This document shows, in pieces, positions 45,384-53,597 of a stretch of 64,000 nucleotides of DNA. The stretch's first letter is position 1, and each line of letters begins with the position of its first letter. The position numbers and the translations under genes are program-made. The DNA is from Verrucomicrobiales bacterium (lineage in GTDB: Bacteria > Verrucomicrobiota > Verrucomicrobiia > Verrucomicrobiales > DEV007). Location of the stretch: NCBI GenBank assembly GCA_029213265.1, contig JARGNG010000002.1, forward strand, positions 186,001 to 250,000, in the 5' to 3' direction. Below the pieces are notes generated by a model that worked only from the letters and a program-made list of their open reading frames with translations, was not told where the DNA came from and made no database searches.

Positions 45384-48358
45384 GGCTTTCGGGTCAGAAA
45401 AGAAAGCAGGTCGGCCATCTGCTGCGTGGAGAGAACCGCTTCGAGTCCTTCCGGCATGAGCGAGTGACCGCTGTTTGTGATTTCCTTGATATCGCGTCGA
45501 TACACCGCCTTCCGTGATCCGTCCGGTCGGCGAAGGAGAACGGCAGCGTCGGTTTCGTTAAGAATCGATCCACCAAGGACGGTGCCGTCATTTTTTTCGA
45601 CGAGGTATTCGACAAAGGCCGGGGAAACCTCCCGGCTGGGATCGAGAATGTTGGTGAGTAACTGTCCCCGATCCCAGTCGCGTACGGTGGACAGGTTGGG
45701 GCCCAGATCGGAAAGTCCCTCTTCTCCCAGTTGGTGACAGGCCATGCAAAATTGCTGAAAGACGAGCTGACCGGCCTTCGGATTCGGAGTGAGATCAGAA
45801 AGGGCTGCGGTGTAGGTTTCGATGACCTGATTTCGATCGGTGCTTCCTGAGAAGATTGCTTTTGCCCGCGTCGCAATCGCCTTATCGGAGTGTTCCGTCA
45901 AAAAACTGCGTCGGGTTTGTGAGACAACGTGAGGAGAAATAATTTTGCTTTCCAAAGCCGAGAGGAAGGGCGGAAAAAAGGAGGGTCGGGTCAACAGGAT
46001 CTCAAGGGCTTGTTGTTGCAGGGCGGGGGAAAGCTTCGGCCACCGGTTGATCAACAGTTCGGGAACTTCGGGGAGGTCATAGCCACTCAGTCCGGAGAGG
46101 ATATTACGTTGAAGTTCCAGAGGCGTGTCTGTCTGGAGAAGGGATTGATAGATCTCTTTCGACTGGGACAGGGGAACGTTTCGAAACACGGTCAGGGCAA
46201 TCGCCCGATCTTCGGTGGGAACAGCCGGGTTCTGCGCAAGCGAGGTCGCTTTCTGGAGAAGGTCCGCTTCGAATGCATGTAACGCCGGAACTTTTCGAAT
46301 CAGGGGGAATAGTGCCAGCTTTTGCCGTTTCATTCCCTCCGCCAATCCGGCGGCGGCAGCGACCAGAAGGGTGTCGGATTTCACCTGGAGAACGGATTGA
46401 GAAAGGAGATTCGAGAGAACCTGCTCTGGTTCGCCGGCTCCGAGAACTACGCCTAACTGATGCACTAATTCCGTATCCGCATCATGCGTTTTGCAAAGTT
46501 GTTCAAAAAGAGGGGGGGCGTAATTTACAGAGCCCACCAGCATCGCTTTGCGGAGCCATGGCGAGGGTGCTGTCAGAAGTTGGAAGTTTTCCTGAGCAAA
46601 GATCCAACTCACCTCATCGAAGTTTCGGGCGGCAAGTAAGTTCCAGAAGAGGCCCGTTTCCGTTGCCGGTGCACGTGCAGGTTTCCAGTGCGGACTATCC
46701 GGGGCCTCGTGAGCATATTCGGCGGCGAGCTTGTGAGCGGCCTCCTGCTCTTTGCCGGATACATCGGCGTAGTGCCATGTCATGAAGGTGGATTCAGGAG
46801 ACTCACCGAGTGCGGTCAGCACATGCATCGCGTGAATGGAACCGAGGATGGAATCTGCGTTCTCTTTCAAGGCGCCGAGCTTTTGGATTGTGTCGTCGGA
46901 CAAGTCAGCTCTTCGTTCCACCAGCAGTCTCTGGGCCGTTTCCCGATGCCAGGCGTTGGGGTGAGAAAGCAGAGTGACAAGCTCTTCGTTCCCCATCGCC
47001 CCGAGTTGCGGAGTCGACCGGCGTTGGTAGTCGCCGGGAGGAAGGATGCGGTAGATGCGTCCTTTGTCCCGGCCCCGTTCCAGATCAATTCGATCGTGAA
47101 TGTCATCGGGGATGGACCAGGGATGTTCGATCGCCTCGCGATACATGTCGAGGACAGTCAGGCATCCGTCTGGACTGTTTTCCAGATTCACAAGGCGCGA
47201 CCAGACGTCCCTGGAAGCAAGAAAGTCCGCCTTTTCGTCCGGGCGACTTGCCTGAAAGGTGACGCCGTCGGGAGTGAGCTCGAGTCGGTAGACAACTCCG
47301 GAGGAAGCATCTCCTACAAAAAGGTTTCCCCCGAAATTCTCCGGATACGCATCACCACGATAGCAGGTGATACCGGCAGAGCTCGTTACTGCTCCGGCTC
47401 CCACGAGTTCGGTGCTTGGATGGCGATCCGGTTCCTCCGCACTCCAGCGTTCGGCACGCTCCACCCTCCATTGTTCTGGAGGGGCAATGCGATGGACGGG
47501 AATGAATTCGCCGAAGTCACAGATGTCTTCCCTCGGATCGAACGGAGGGAGGTAAGGATTGCGATCCAGAAATCGCTTTGGCATGACGATGTGGAGGGCG
47601 GGGTTCCGAATGTTGCAGACGAAGCGATTTCCAAAATTGTCGAAGGTGTTTCCAAATCGCCCATAGCCGGACTCCAGCATCAGCGCCTCTGTCACCGGGT
47701 CGAAGCGGAAGTCGTGGCGCGAAGCCTTGAGGGGAGGAAAGTCAGGATCATCAACCTTGGTAATCGTCCCGCCGTTGGTGGAGCCGGAAATGTAAATATG
47801 ATTGTCGAGACCCCAGATCGGGTTGTTCATCACGGCCTGGACGTTGTATTTTCGAAATCCCGTGTACACCTTGCGCCGTTCGTCAGCGACGCCGTCCCCG
47901 TCGTGGTCTTTGAAATACCAGAGGTCGGGAGTCGCGGTGACATAGATTCCGCCGTCCCAGCAGACGACGCCGGTGGGCCAGCTGAGATTGTCGGCAAATA
48001 CAGTGGATTGATCGAAGATTCCGTCGTCATCGGTATCGACCAGCAAACGCACCTTTCCGATCGATTCATCGGTTGGATTCTCCTGACCCGGTTTGTGTTT
48101 GGCCTTGTCGGTGTAGGGGTAGTCGCCCATTTCCGCGACGTAGGCTCGACCGTTCTCATCGTAGCAAATGTCGACCGGATCGGTAACAAGCGGCTCGGCG
48201 GCGATGAGCTCGAGGGAGAATCCGTGAAGTAGTTGGAAGGTTTCGACTGCCTGATCCGGCTGAGTGGATGGTGTTTCCGGGTAAGGTGCCGGAGAATCCT
48301 GTGAGAGCGTCGACGTCGCCACGAGGATAGGTAGAAGAATGAAGATGCCTGCTTTCAT
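45380..48358 (-). CDS. PVC-type heme-binding CxxCH protein
   Basis: A 992-residue exported protein with signal peptide (MKAGIFILLPILVATSTLS). The N-terminal sorbosone/glucose-dehydrogenase-like propeller includes ELIAAEPLVTDPVDICYDENGRAYVAEMGDYPY, RLLVDTDDDGIFDQS, RHDFRFDPVTEALMLESGYGRFGNTFDNFGNRF and GNLFVGDASSGVVYRLEL. Helical HEAT-like repeats fill about 450-830. The C-terminal cytochrome c domain has CMACH at 871-875, with VLGGSILNETDAAVLLR and GLEAVLSTQQMADLLSFL at the end. It is larger than its counterpart at 34162. It starts 12 bases after the amidohydrolase stop and overlaps the ceramidase-like gene, so it may act on the same periplasmic substrate. Confidence 0.93.
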   Translation of the reverse strand: MKAGIFILLPILVATSTLSQDSPAPYPETPSTQPDQAVETFQLLHGFSLELIAAEPLVTDPVDICYDENGRAYVAEMGDYPYTDKAKHKPGQENPTDESIGKVRLLVDTDDDGIFDQSTVFADNLSWPTGVVCWDGGIYVTATPDLWYFKDHDGDGVADERRKVYTGFRKYNVQAVMNNPIWGLDNHIYISGSTNGGTITKVDDPDFPPLKASRHDFRFDPVTEALMLESGYGRFGNTFDNFGNRFVCNIRNPALHIVMPKRFLDRNPYLPPFDPREDICDFGEFIPVHRIAPPEQWRVERAERWSAEEPDRHPSTELVGAGAVTSSAGITCYRGDAYPENFGGNLFVGDASSGVVYRLELTPDGVTFQASRPDEKADFLASRDVWSRLVNLENSPDGCLTVLDMYREAIEHPWSIPDDIHDRIDLERGRDKGRIYRILPPGDYQRRSTPQLGAMGNEELVTLLSHPNAWHRETAQRLLVERRADLSDDTIQKLGALKENADSILGSIHAMHVLTALGESPESTFMTWHYADVSGKEQEAAHKLAAEYAHEAPDSPHWKPARAPATETGLFWNLLAARNFDEVSWIFAQENFQLLTAPSPWLRKAMLVGSVNYAPPLFEQLCKTHDADTELVHQLGVVLGAGEPEQVLSNLLSQSVLQVKSDTLLVAAAAGLAEGMKRQKLALFPLIRKVPALHAFEADLLQKATSLAQNPAVPTEDRAIALTVFRNVPLSQSKEIYQSLLQTDTPLELQRNILSGLSGYDLPEVPELLINRWPKLSPALQQQALEILLTRPSFFPPFLSALESKIISPHVVSQTRRSFLTEHSDKAIATRAKAIFSGSTDRNQVIETYTAALSDLTPNPKAGQLVFQQFCMACHQLGEEGLSDLGPNLSTVRDWDRGQLLTNILDPSREVSPAFVEYLVEKNDGTVLGGSILNETDAAVLLRRPDGSRKAVYRRDIKEITNSGHSLMPEGLEAVLSTQQMADLLSFLTRKP

Positions 48359-48370
48359 CGGTAGAAATGA

Positions 48371-49192
48371 TTACCCGACCCCGGTTTTCAAAACGGTGAG
48401 TTCTGTGTCAGTCAGGATGGATTCCTGCAGTTTCAGAAGGGCCGCCTCTGGAGAGAAGAAGGGAGCATACGAGCCGAACTGAAGTCGTGCGTTGGGTGCC
48501 CGATCAAGCTGATTGCGAACCCCTTCGATGCCTTCGAGCATTGCGATTTCAAAGGAGACTCCCAGCTTTCCGAGGCGCTCGAGTGTCATGGAGTCGCGAA
48601 GAGACCCGAGGGCGTTGAGCAATTGCACTCGAACTCCCGGTGCGGCGCGAAGGGATTCAGGTAAAGGCCTGGTATCGACATCGGGAACGGAAACCTTCGG
48701 GTGCTGAGTCCGGACGTCCTCCATACGAATGGCGATCTGCACCGGAAGATCGTTTTTTTCCGCGGATTGGAGCAAGGCGATGAAGCGGGGATCATCGAGA
48801 CTGTATCCGTGGTAGTTCGGGTGGAGCCGAATGCCCCGCATACCGAACTCATCCTTGATCCTGCGCAACGAGCGCTCCCAGTTGGGGAGTGTCGGATTGA
48901 TGGCTCCATAAGGAAGGAAGATTGTATCCTGACATTGCTCCGAGAGGGTGGCGTTGGCGGCGTCGAGATCCCGATGGAAGAGCGCTTCGAAGGAGCCGGT
49001 CCGGGCTTCGGTAATCCCCAGGCTTTTCAGCTTTGGTTCCAGTTCGCGGGCTCCGGAATGGGGGAGTTTTCGGAAGGGCCATTCTCCGAGATATACGTTG
49101 GAGTCGACGAAGCCGGCTCCTGACTCCTGAGCCGTGGAAAAGGGGAGCGCTGCGGTGGCGGCGGCTCCGGTGAGAAGGGCCCGTCGTTTCAT
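48371..49192 (-). CDS. Exported amidohydrolase-fold protein lacking metal ligands
   Basis: A 273-residue protein of the Amidohydrolase_2-type TIM-barrel fold with a Tat-like leader (MKRRALLTGAAATAALPFSTA). The N-terminal HxH position reads DSNVYLGEW instead of D-x-H-x-H. The C-terminal Asp loop reads FGSYAPFF where its neighbour has WGSDAPG. The fold is still recognisable from GMRGIRLHPNYHGYSLDDPRF, VQIAIRMEDVRTQHP and SFEIAMLEG. Loss of the HxH and Asp suggests a metal-independent enzyme or a non-catalytic partner of the paralog immediately upstream, whose stop overlaps its ATG (ATGA). It precedes the PVC heme gene by 12 bases. Confidence 0.75.
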   Translation of the reverse strand: MKRRALLTGAAATAALPFSTAQESGAGFVDSNVYLGEWPFRKLPHSGARELEPKLKSLGITEARTGSFEALFHRDLDAANATLSEQCQDTIFLPYGAINPTLPNWERSLRRIKDEFGMRGIRLHPNYHGYSLDDPRFIALLQSAEKNDLPVQIAIRMEDVRTQHPKVSVPDVDTRPLPESLRAAPGVRVQLLNALGSLRDSMTLERLGKLGVSFEIAMLEGIEGVRNQLDRAPNARLQFGSYAPFFSPEAALLKLQESILTDTELTVLKTGVG

Positions 49193-49974
49193 ATGGGAAA
49201 TCCTTTCTGCCTAAAAATGGGTCCGAGGATTCCCTGCAGATTTCCGGACAGGATCATTTCCCGTTCCGGTTCCGTGATGTCGGCCCCTTTTACTTTTCCC
49301 AACTGCGAAGCAAAGCTTCGTCCCGGTGCATCGCTGCCCCAGAGGAGTCGTTCCGCCCCGAGTTCCCGAACACCCATTTCGACGACTCCGGCAGTGGGAT
49401 CAAATCCGGCCAGTCCAATCGATACGTTCCGATGGGGGCGAACGACGGGAATGGCTTGTTCCCAGTTTCCTCCGGTATGTCCGCAAACGATGGTTGCCTC
49501 GGGATGGCGATTCGCGAGAATGGCAACGTCCTCCGGGGTTGATTCACCCGGATAGTTTCCATTGGTCTTGAGCCAGGTATGTTGAAAGATCGGAGCTTTC
49601 AATTCAGTCGCCATTTCCGCGATCGGATCCAGTTCCGGCTCCGAGCATCGATGGGCGACCCAGAGTTTGACCCCGCACATGGGACCGTCTCGAACGCAGC
49701 GCTTCAGCTCATCGAGAGAAGCAGCGACGTGTTTGGGGTTCAGGTAGACAAACCCGGTGAGAGAGTCGGGATGGGCGGAAACGGCTTCGAGAATGTCATC
49801 GTTTTGCTTTCGGAGACTCTCAGGAGAGGGGTCGCGTTCCCAGTTCAGCCCCATGAAAATACAGAAGCGCTCGATGCCGAGTTGCGAACCGACTTCGATC
49901 AGGTGCGCGGCTTTTTGAGGAATGGTCTCCCCGCGAAGCGCGGTGGTCAGGTGCGTGTGAAGGTCCCAAATCAT
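49189..49974 (-). CDS. Amidohydrolase (TIM-barrel, metal-dependent)
   Basis: A 261-residue cytoplasmic amidohydrolase of the Amidohydrolase_2 family. MIWDLHTHLTTALRG has the HxH metal motif at residues 5-7. QHTWLKTNGNYPG and TIVCGHTGGNWEQA supply further His ligands, and ERLLWGSDAPGRSFASQLGKV provides the catalytic Asp. Family members hydrolyse or decarboxylate small ring or carboxylate substrates. The start at 49974 aligns with the beginning of family similarity; a frame 24 codons longer exists but has no export signal. It overlaps the degenerate paralog by four bases. A hairpin covers the start codon. Confidence 0.82.
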   Translation of the reverse strand: MIWDLHTHLTTALRGETIPQKAAHLIEVGSQLGIERFCIFMGLNWERDPSPESLRKQNDDILEAVSAHPDSLTGFVYLNPKHVAASLDELKRCVRDGPMCGVKLWVAHRCSEPELDPIAEMATELKAPIFQHTWLKTNGNYPGESTPEDVAILANRHPEATIVCGHTGGNWEQAIPVVRPHRNVSIGLAGFDPTAGVVEMGVRELGAERLLWGSDAPGRSFASQLGKVKGADITEPEREMILSGNLQGILGPIFRQKGFPI

Positions 49975-49995
49975 CCTCGAATCAGAATCGAGGAT
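49973..49995 (-). promoter_or_regulatory. Hairpin covering the amidohydrolase start codon
   Basis: A perfect 8-bp inverted repeat, ATCCTCGA (49973-49980) and TCGAGGAT (49988-49995), with a 7-base loop. In the minus-strand transcript the 3' arm contains GAGG and the first two bases of the ATG at 49974, so folding would hide both the ribosome site and the start. If translation begins at the alternative start 24 codons upstream, the repeat lies in coding sequence instead. Confidence 0.4.
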
Positions 49996-50059
49996 GAAGG
50001 AAGTTTCTAAAATCGGCGATGGGAAACCGTTGCCGGATCGCGCCACAAGGGCGGCACGA

Positions 50060-51352
50060 TCAGAGTTTCTTTACGGCGATGTTGCGGAACTGCACCGGGT
50101 CATTGTGTCCCGCAAATCCGAAATGGCCTTCGCTTAGACCAAGTCCGGGATGCTTTTTGCCATCCATGAAAGTGGCGGGATCGACCTTGGACAGATCCGC
50201 ATCAAGAATGACGGTTCCGTTGAGCTCCACTTTCACCGTGGAACCTTTCACGGTTACTTCCTGGTAGTTCCAGTTTCCGACTGGGCGGAGGTAGCCGACG
50301 TGTGCAGCAGCCATGCCATAAGCACCACCGTGATATTGCCGGGCATCGAGTTTGGTATATTTCGAACCCGTGTTATCGAGAACCTGAAGTTCGCACATGG
50401 CATCGTAGGCGGGATTGCCTTTTCCGGGGTAACGAATCGCGAGCCCGTTGTTGCCGTTTTCAGGAACCTTGAACTCGAGCCGGACTACAAAGTCGGAAAG
50501 GACGTCTTCGTGATAGAGTGTTCCCCCCTTGCCCGCTTTGCAGACAATCGCGCCGTCGACCACTTCATAGTTCTCCAAAGGTCCGGCCCATCCGGCGAGA
50601 TCTTTCCCATTAAAGATCGAGGTGAAGCCTTCGTCGCTTCCGCGAAGAAGTTGATTGGCTTCTCCGCCGGGAATCTCGCGGACTGCGATATTTTTCCAGC
50701 AAATTTCACCGCCATGGGTTTGCAGGTGAATGGGGCCACTGGCGGGGAGGGGCGCCTTGCGGTCCCAGTAGTTGTCCATGATGGCACCGTTGACGACCTG
50801 TTGGCCGTTCAGCCAGACCCAGGTGCGTGCTCCGAGCTGACGGATATGAAACTGGTTCCACTCACCGAAGGCTTTGTCGGCAAGAACGAGCGGGTCTTTC
50901 CCGGGGTTGTCCTTGTTATTGTTCCAGAGTCCACCCGAGCCTTTGTCAGCGCCATGCTTGAAGGCGTCTTTGTTGGTGTGATCCCAGATCTGCACCTGGG
51001 GTGTCCCGCGGAGGTAAATTCCGGAATCCGCTTTCGGCACGGTTTTGTAGTCAACCGTAAATTCGATGTCGCCGTATTCCCGGTCCGTCGTTGCATAGGG
51101 ACCGTGTCCATCGTTGACGAGGGCCCCTTCATCAACAGACCAATGCTCCAGAAATTCAGCCTGCTGTGTTTCCAGCGATTTTTCCGGCCCTTCCTTGGCG
51201 CGGCTTGTGGTGTGGGGGTTGTTGCCGTGCCAGCCATCCAGGTTTTTGCCGTTGAAAATTTTGGTTAGCTTTTTCGTGTCGAAGGGTTCATCCGCAGACA
51301 GCGTGGAAAGCGCAATCAGGGGCAGGATCAAAAAGAAAGGTCTCATCTTCAT
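50060..51352 (-). CDS. DUF1080 (3-keto-disaccharide hydrolase) protein, two domains
   Basis: A 430-residue exported protein with signal peptide MKMRPFFLILPLIALSTLS and two tandem concanavalin-like DUF1080 domains. The first (about 28-212) opens with KIFNGKNLDGWHG and has DSGIYLRGTPQVQIWD and GEWNQFHIRQLGARTWVWLNGQ. The second (about 225-430) opens with SIFNGKDLAGWAG and has NGLAIRYPGKG, NWNYQEVTVKGSTVKVELNG and HFGFAGHNDPVQFRNIAVKKL. Domains of this family bind or hydrolyse glycans, including 3-keto-glycosides. It is the first gene of a minus-strand group with the amidohydrolases, PVC heme protein and ceramidase-like gene, though an 85-base gap follows it. Confidence 0.9.
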   Translation of the reverse strand: MKMRPFFLILPLIALSTLSADEPFDTKKLTKIFNGKNLDGWHGNNPHTTSRAKEGPEKSLETQQAEFLEHWSVDEGALVNDGHGPYATTDREYGDIEFTVDYKTVPKADSGIYLRGTPQVQIWDHTNKDAFKHGADKGSGGLWNNNKDNPGKDPLVLADKAFGEWNQFHIRQLGARTWVWLNGQQVVNGAIMDNYWDRKAPLPASGPIHLQTHGGEICWKNIAVREIPGGEANQLLRGSDEGFTSIFNGKDLAGWAGPLENYEVVDGAIVCKAGKGGTLYHEDVLSDFVVRLEFKVPENGNNGLAIRYPGKGNPAYDAMCELQVLDNTGSKYTKLDARQYHGGAYGMAAAHVGYLRPVGNWNYQEVTVKGSTVKVELNGTVILDADLSKVDPATFMDGKKHPGLGLSEGHFGFAGHNDPVQFRNIAVKKL

Positions 51353-51414
51353 TCCTCTCTTCTATCGCCCGGCCTGCATCATTGCAACGGGGTTCGTGTG
51401 TTTCGGCATGGCGG

Positions 51415-51455
51415 GTTGCCGTCCTTTCAAAGGAATCGTCGAAGTGGGTGGCAAC
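51415..51455. promoter_or_regulatory. Nested dyads in DUF1080/sialidase divergent region
   Basis: GTTGCC (51415-51420) and GGCAAC (51450-51455) form an inverted pair. They enclose the near-perfect palindrome TCCTTTCAAAGGA at 51422-51434. The right end is seven bases before the ATG at 51463. The location between two divergent, probably co-regulated genes fits an operator, but no factor can be named. Confidence 0.35.
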
Positions 51456-51462
51456 TGATTGA

Positions 51463-53577
51463 ATGAGAGGAATGAATGCCTTCGTCCGTCTCTCTCTGAT
51501 TCTGCTCTGTGTCTTTTCGTTTTCCGCAGTAGGCGAGGAAATCGAAGAGGTGATCGCCCCGGCCACCGATGAAAGCCCGCGGAACTCAGAAGGGGATATC
51601 CTTGTTTTACAGGATGGCAGCCTGCTCGCAGCGTGGTCGGAATTCTATGGAGGAAATCGTGATGATTCTGCGGGGCGGATTTCAGCGAAGAAATCGACCG
51701 ACGGGGGGCGCACCTGGGGAGAGCGCTGGACGATGGTCGAAAACACGGGCCAGGAAAATGTGATGTCAGTCAGTTTCCTTCGTCTCGCGTCCGGAGAGAT
51801 TCTACTTTTCTATCTGGAGAAGAATTCCAGATCCGATCTCGATGTGCTTGTTCGGCGTTCGGACGATGAAGGGAAAACCTGGAGCGAGCCGGTCACGGTC
51901 ACGCAGGATGAAGGATATTGGGTCATGAACAATGCGCGGGTCGTGCAGCTGGCGAGCGGTCGCATCGTTTGTCCGACGGCAATGACGGAGCAGGTCTGGG
52001 TGAAGGGTCATGTCTTTCGAACGGTTTGTTTCTATTCCGATGATGAGGGAAAGACCTGGCGGCGTGGTGTTGGAGGCGTTGTTGCCCCCAGGCGAGGGGC
52101 GATGGAACCGGGCCTGATCGAACGCGCCGACGGATCTCTCCTGCAATACATTCGAACGCAAACCGGAAAGCAATGGTTTTCAGTTTCTAAGAACGGAGCT
52201 GATACCTGGAGCGAGTCAGCTCCCTGGACGGTTGTTTCGCCGGAGGCTCCTGCAACCATTGCAAAATTACCGGGAGAGCGCGGCTGGGTGATTTTCTGCA
52301 ATCCCAACATCGACGAATCAAACAGTCATCTCGGGAAACGGACTCCTCTCGTCGCGATGACCTCCCATGACGAAGGGAAGACCTGGTCGAAAGCGAAGGC
52401 GATCGAGTCCGACCCTGCCAAAACCTACTCCTACACGAGTGTGGATTTTCACGAAGGCCGCATCTTGCTGACCTGTTACGAGAGCGACGAAAAGAATCGC
52501 ATTTCCTGGAAGTTCCGGAGTCTGCCCCTTGGTTGGCTTCCCGAGGCTCCGGCTCCCGCGCGACTGAACCGGGATAACTTGATGCAGTTCCGGGGGGCGG
52601 ACGGCACGCTGAAGCCGGTGGAAACGGAGGGGGATTGGAAAAGCCGTCGCACGGAAATTGTTCGCGGGATGGAGTCGGTCATGGGACCTTTCCCGGGACA
52701 AGAAAAGCGAGTCAATCTTGAGGTTGAGATCGAGGAAGAGGTCGATATGGGAAGTTACCTCAGAAGGCGAATCACCTACCAAAGTGAACCCGGTGCAAGA
52801 ACTCCCGCCTATCTTTGCATCCCGAAGGCGGCCATCAGGGAGGGAAAGAAAGTCCCTGCCGTGTTGTGCCTTCACCCCACGGACAATGTGAACGGTCACA
52901 AAGTGGTGGTTGGTCTTGGTGGGAAAGAGAATCGGCAGTATGCCGCTGAACTGGCGGCCCGCGGGTTTGTCACGATTTCCCCGTCCTATACTCATCTTGC
53001 CGGATATCATCCCAACCTGGAGGAGTTGGGGTATCTGTCAGGAACGATGAAGGCAATCTGGGACAGCTCGCGGGCACTGGATGTTCTCGAAAGTCTCCCG
53101 TTCGTGGAATTGGGAAAGGGCGTGGGTGCGATCGGGCATTCGCTGGGCGGGCACAACGCCATCTACGCAGCAGTATTTGATGAGCGAATTTCCGCTGTCG
53201 TGAGTAGTTGCGGGTTCGACGCTTATCCCGACTACTACGATGGCGATGACCGGGTTTGGTATTTTGGAAAAGGCTGGTGCCAAATTCGATACATGCCGCG
53301 GATGGCTGACTATCGGGGGCGATTGAACGAGATTCCGTTCGATTTTACGGAAATGCTGGGAGCGCTTGCTCCGAGACCTGTATTTGTAAATGCTCCGCTC
53401 CACGACTCGAATTTCCGGTGGAAGAGTGTCGACCGGTGCGTTTCAGCAGCCGCGCCTGTGTATCGGCTACTGGGAGCCGAAGGCGGCATCGAGGTCGAGC
53501 ATCCCGACTGTGATCATGACTTTCCCGACGAGATGAGGGAACGCGCCTACGCCTTGTTCAAGTCAGTATTGAAGTAA
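51463..53577 (+). CDS. Sialidase-like propeller fused to alpha/beta hydrolase
   Basis: A 704-residue exported fusion. After a signal peptide (about 1-24), residues 35-370 form a sialidase-type propeller. It has four Asp boxes (STDGGRTW, SDDEGKTWSE, SDDEGKTWRR, SHDEGKTWSK) and the MEPGLIERADGSLLQYIRT segment seen in sialidase-like proteins. Residues about 395-704 form a dienelactone-hydrolase-like esterase. VPAVLCLHPTD is the oxyanion strand, GAIGHSLGGHNA carries Ser560, NAPLHDSNF carries Asp648 and DCDHDF carries His685, giving a complete triad. The enzyme may bind or cleave a glycan and de-esterify it. An in-frame ATG at 51472 is an alternative start. It leads the plus-strand run to 61443. 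Confidence 0.87.
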   Translation: MRGMNAFVRLSLILLCVFSFSAVGEEIEEVIAPATDESPRNSEGDILVLQDGSLLAAWSEFYGGNRDDSAGRISAKKSTDGGRTWGERWTMVENTGQENVMSVSFLRLASGEILLFYLEKNSRSDLDVLVRRSDDEGKTWSEPVTVTQDEGYWVMNNARVVQLASGRIVCPTAMTEQVWVKGHVFRTVCFYSDDEGKTWRRGVGGVVAPRRGAMEPGLIERADGSLLQYIRTQTGKQWFSVSKNGADTWSESAPWTVVSPEAPATIAKLPGERGWVIFCNPNIDESNSHLGKRTPLVAMTSHDEGKTWSKAKAIESDPAKTYSYTSVDFHEGRILLTCYESDEKNRISWKFRSLPLGWLPEAPAPARLNRDNLMQFRGADGTLKPVETEGDWKSRRTEIVRGMESVMGPFPGQEKRVNLEVEIEEEVDMGSYLRRRITYQSEPGARTPAYLCIPKAAIREGKKVPAVLCLHPTDNVNGHKVVVGLGGKENRQYAAELAARGFVTISPSYTHLAGYHPNLEELGYLSGTMKAIWDSSRALDVLESLPFVELGKGVGAIGHSLGGHNAIYAAVFDERISAVVSSCGFDAYPDYYDGDDRVWYFGKGWCQIRYMPRMADYRGRLNEIPFDFTEMLGALAPRPVFVNAPLHDSNFRWKSVDRCVSAAAPVYRLLGAEGGIEVEHPDCDHDFPDEMRERAYALFKSVLK

Positions 53578-53597
53578 TTGGTTGGAATGGTTTCCGA

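Noticed and set aside
46688..48232. A 514-codon open frame on the plus strand
   Set aside because: It is antisense to the PVC-type heme protein, whose domains and heme motif are clear; the translated antisense product shows no recognisable motifs.
50150..51268. A 372-codon open frame on the plus strand
   Set aside because: It is antisense to the two-domain DUF1080 protein, which is well supported.
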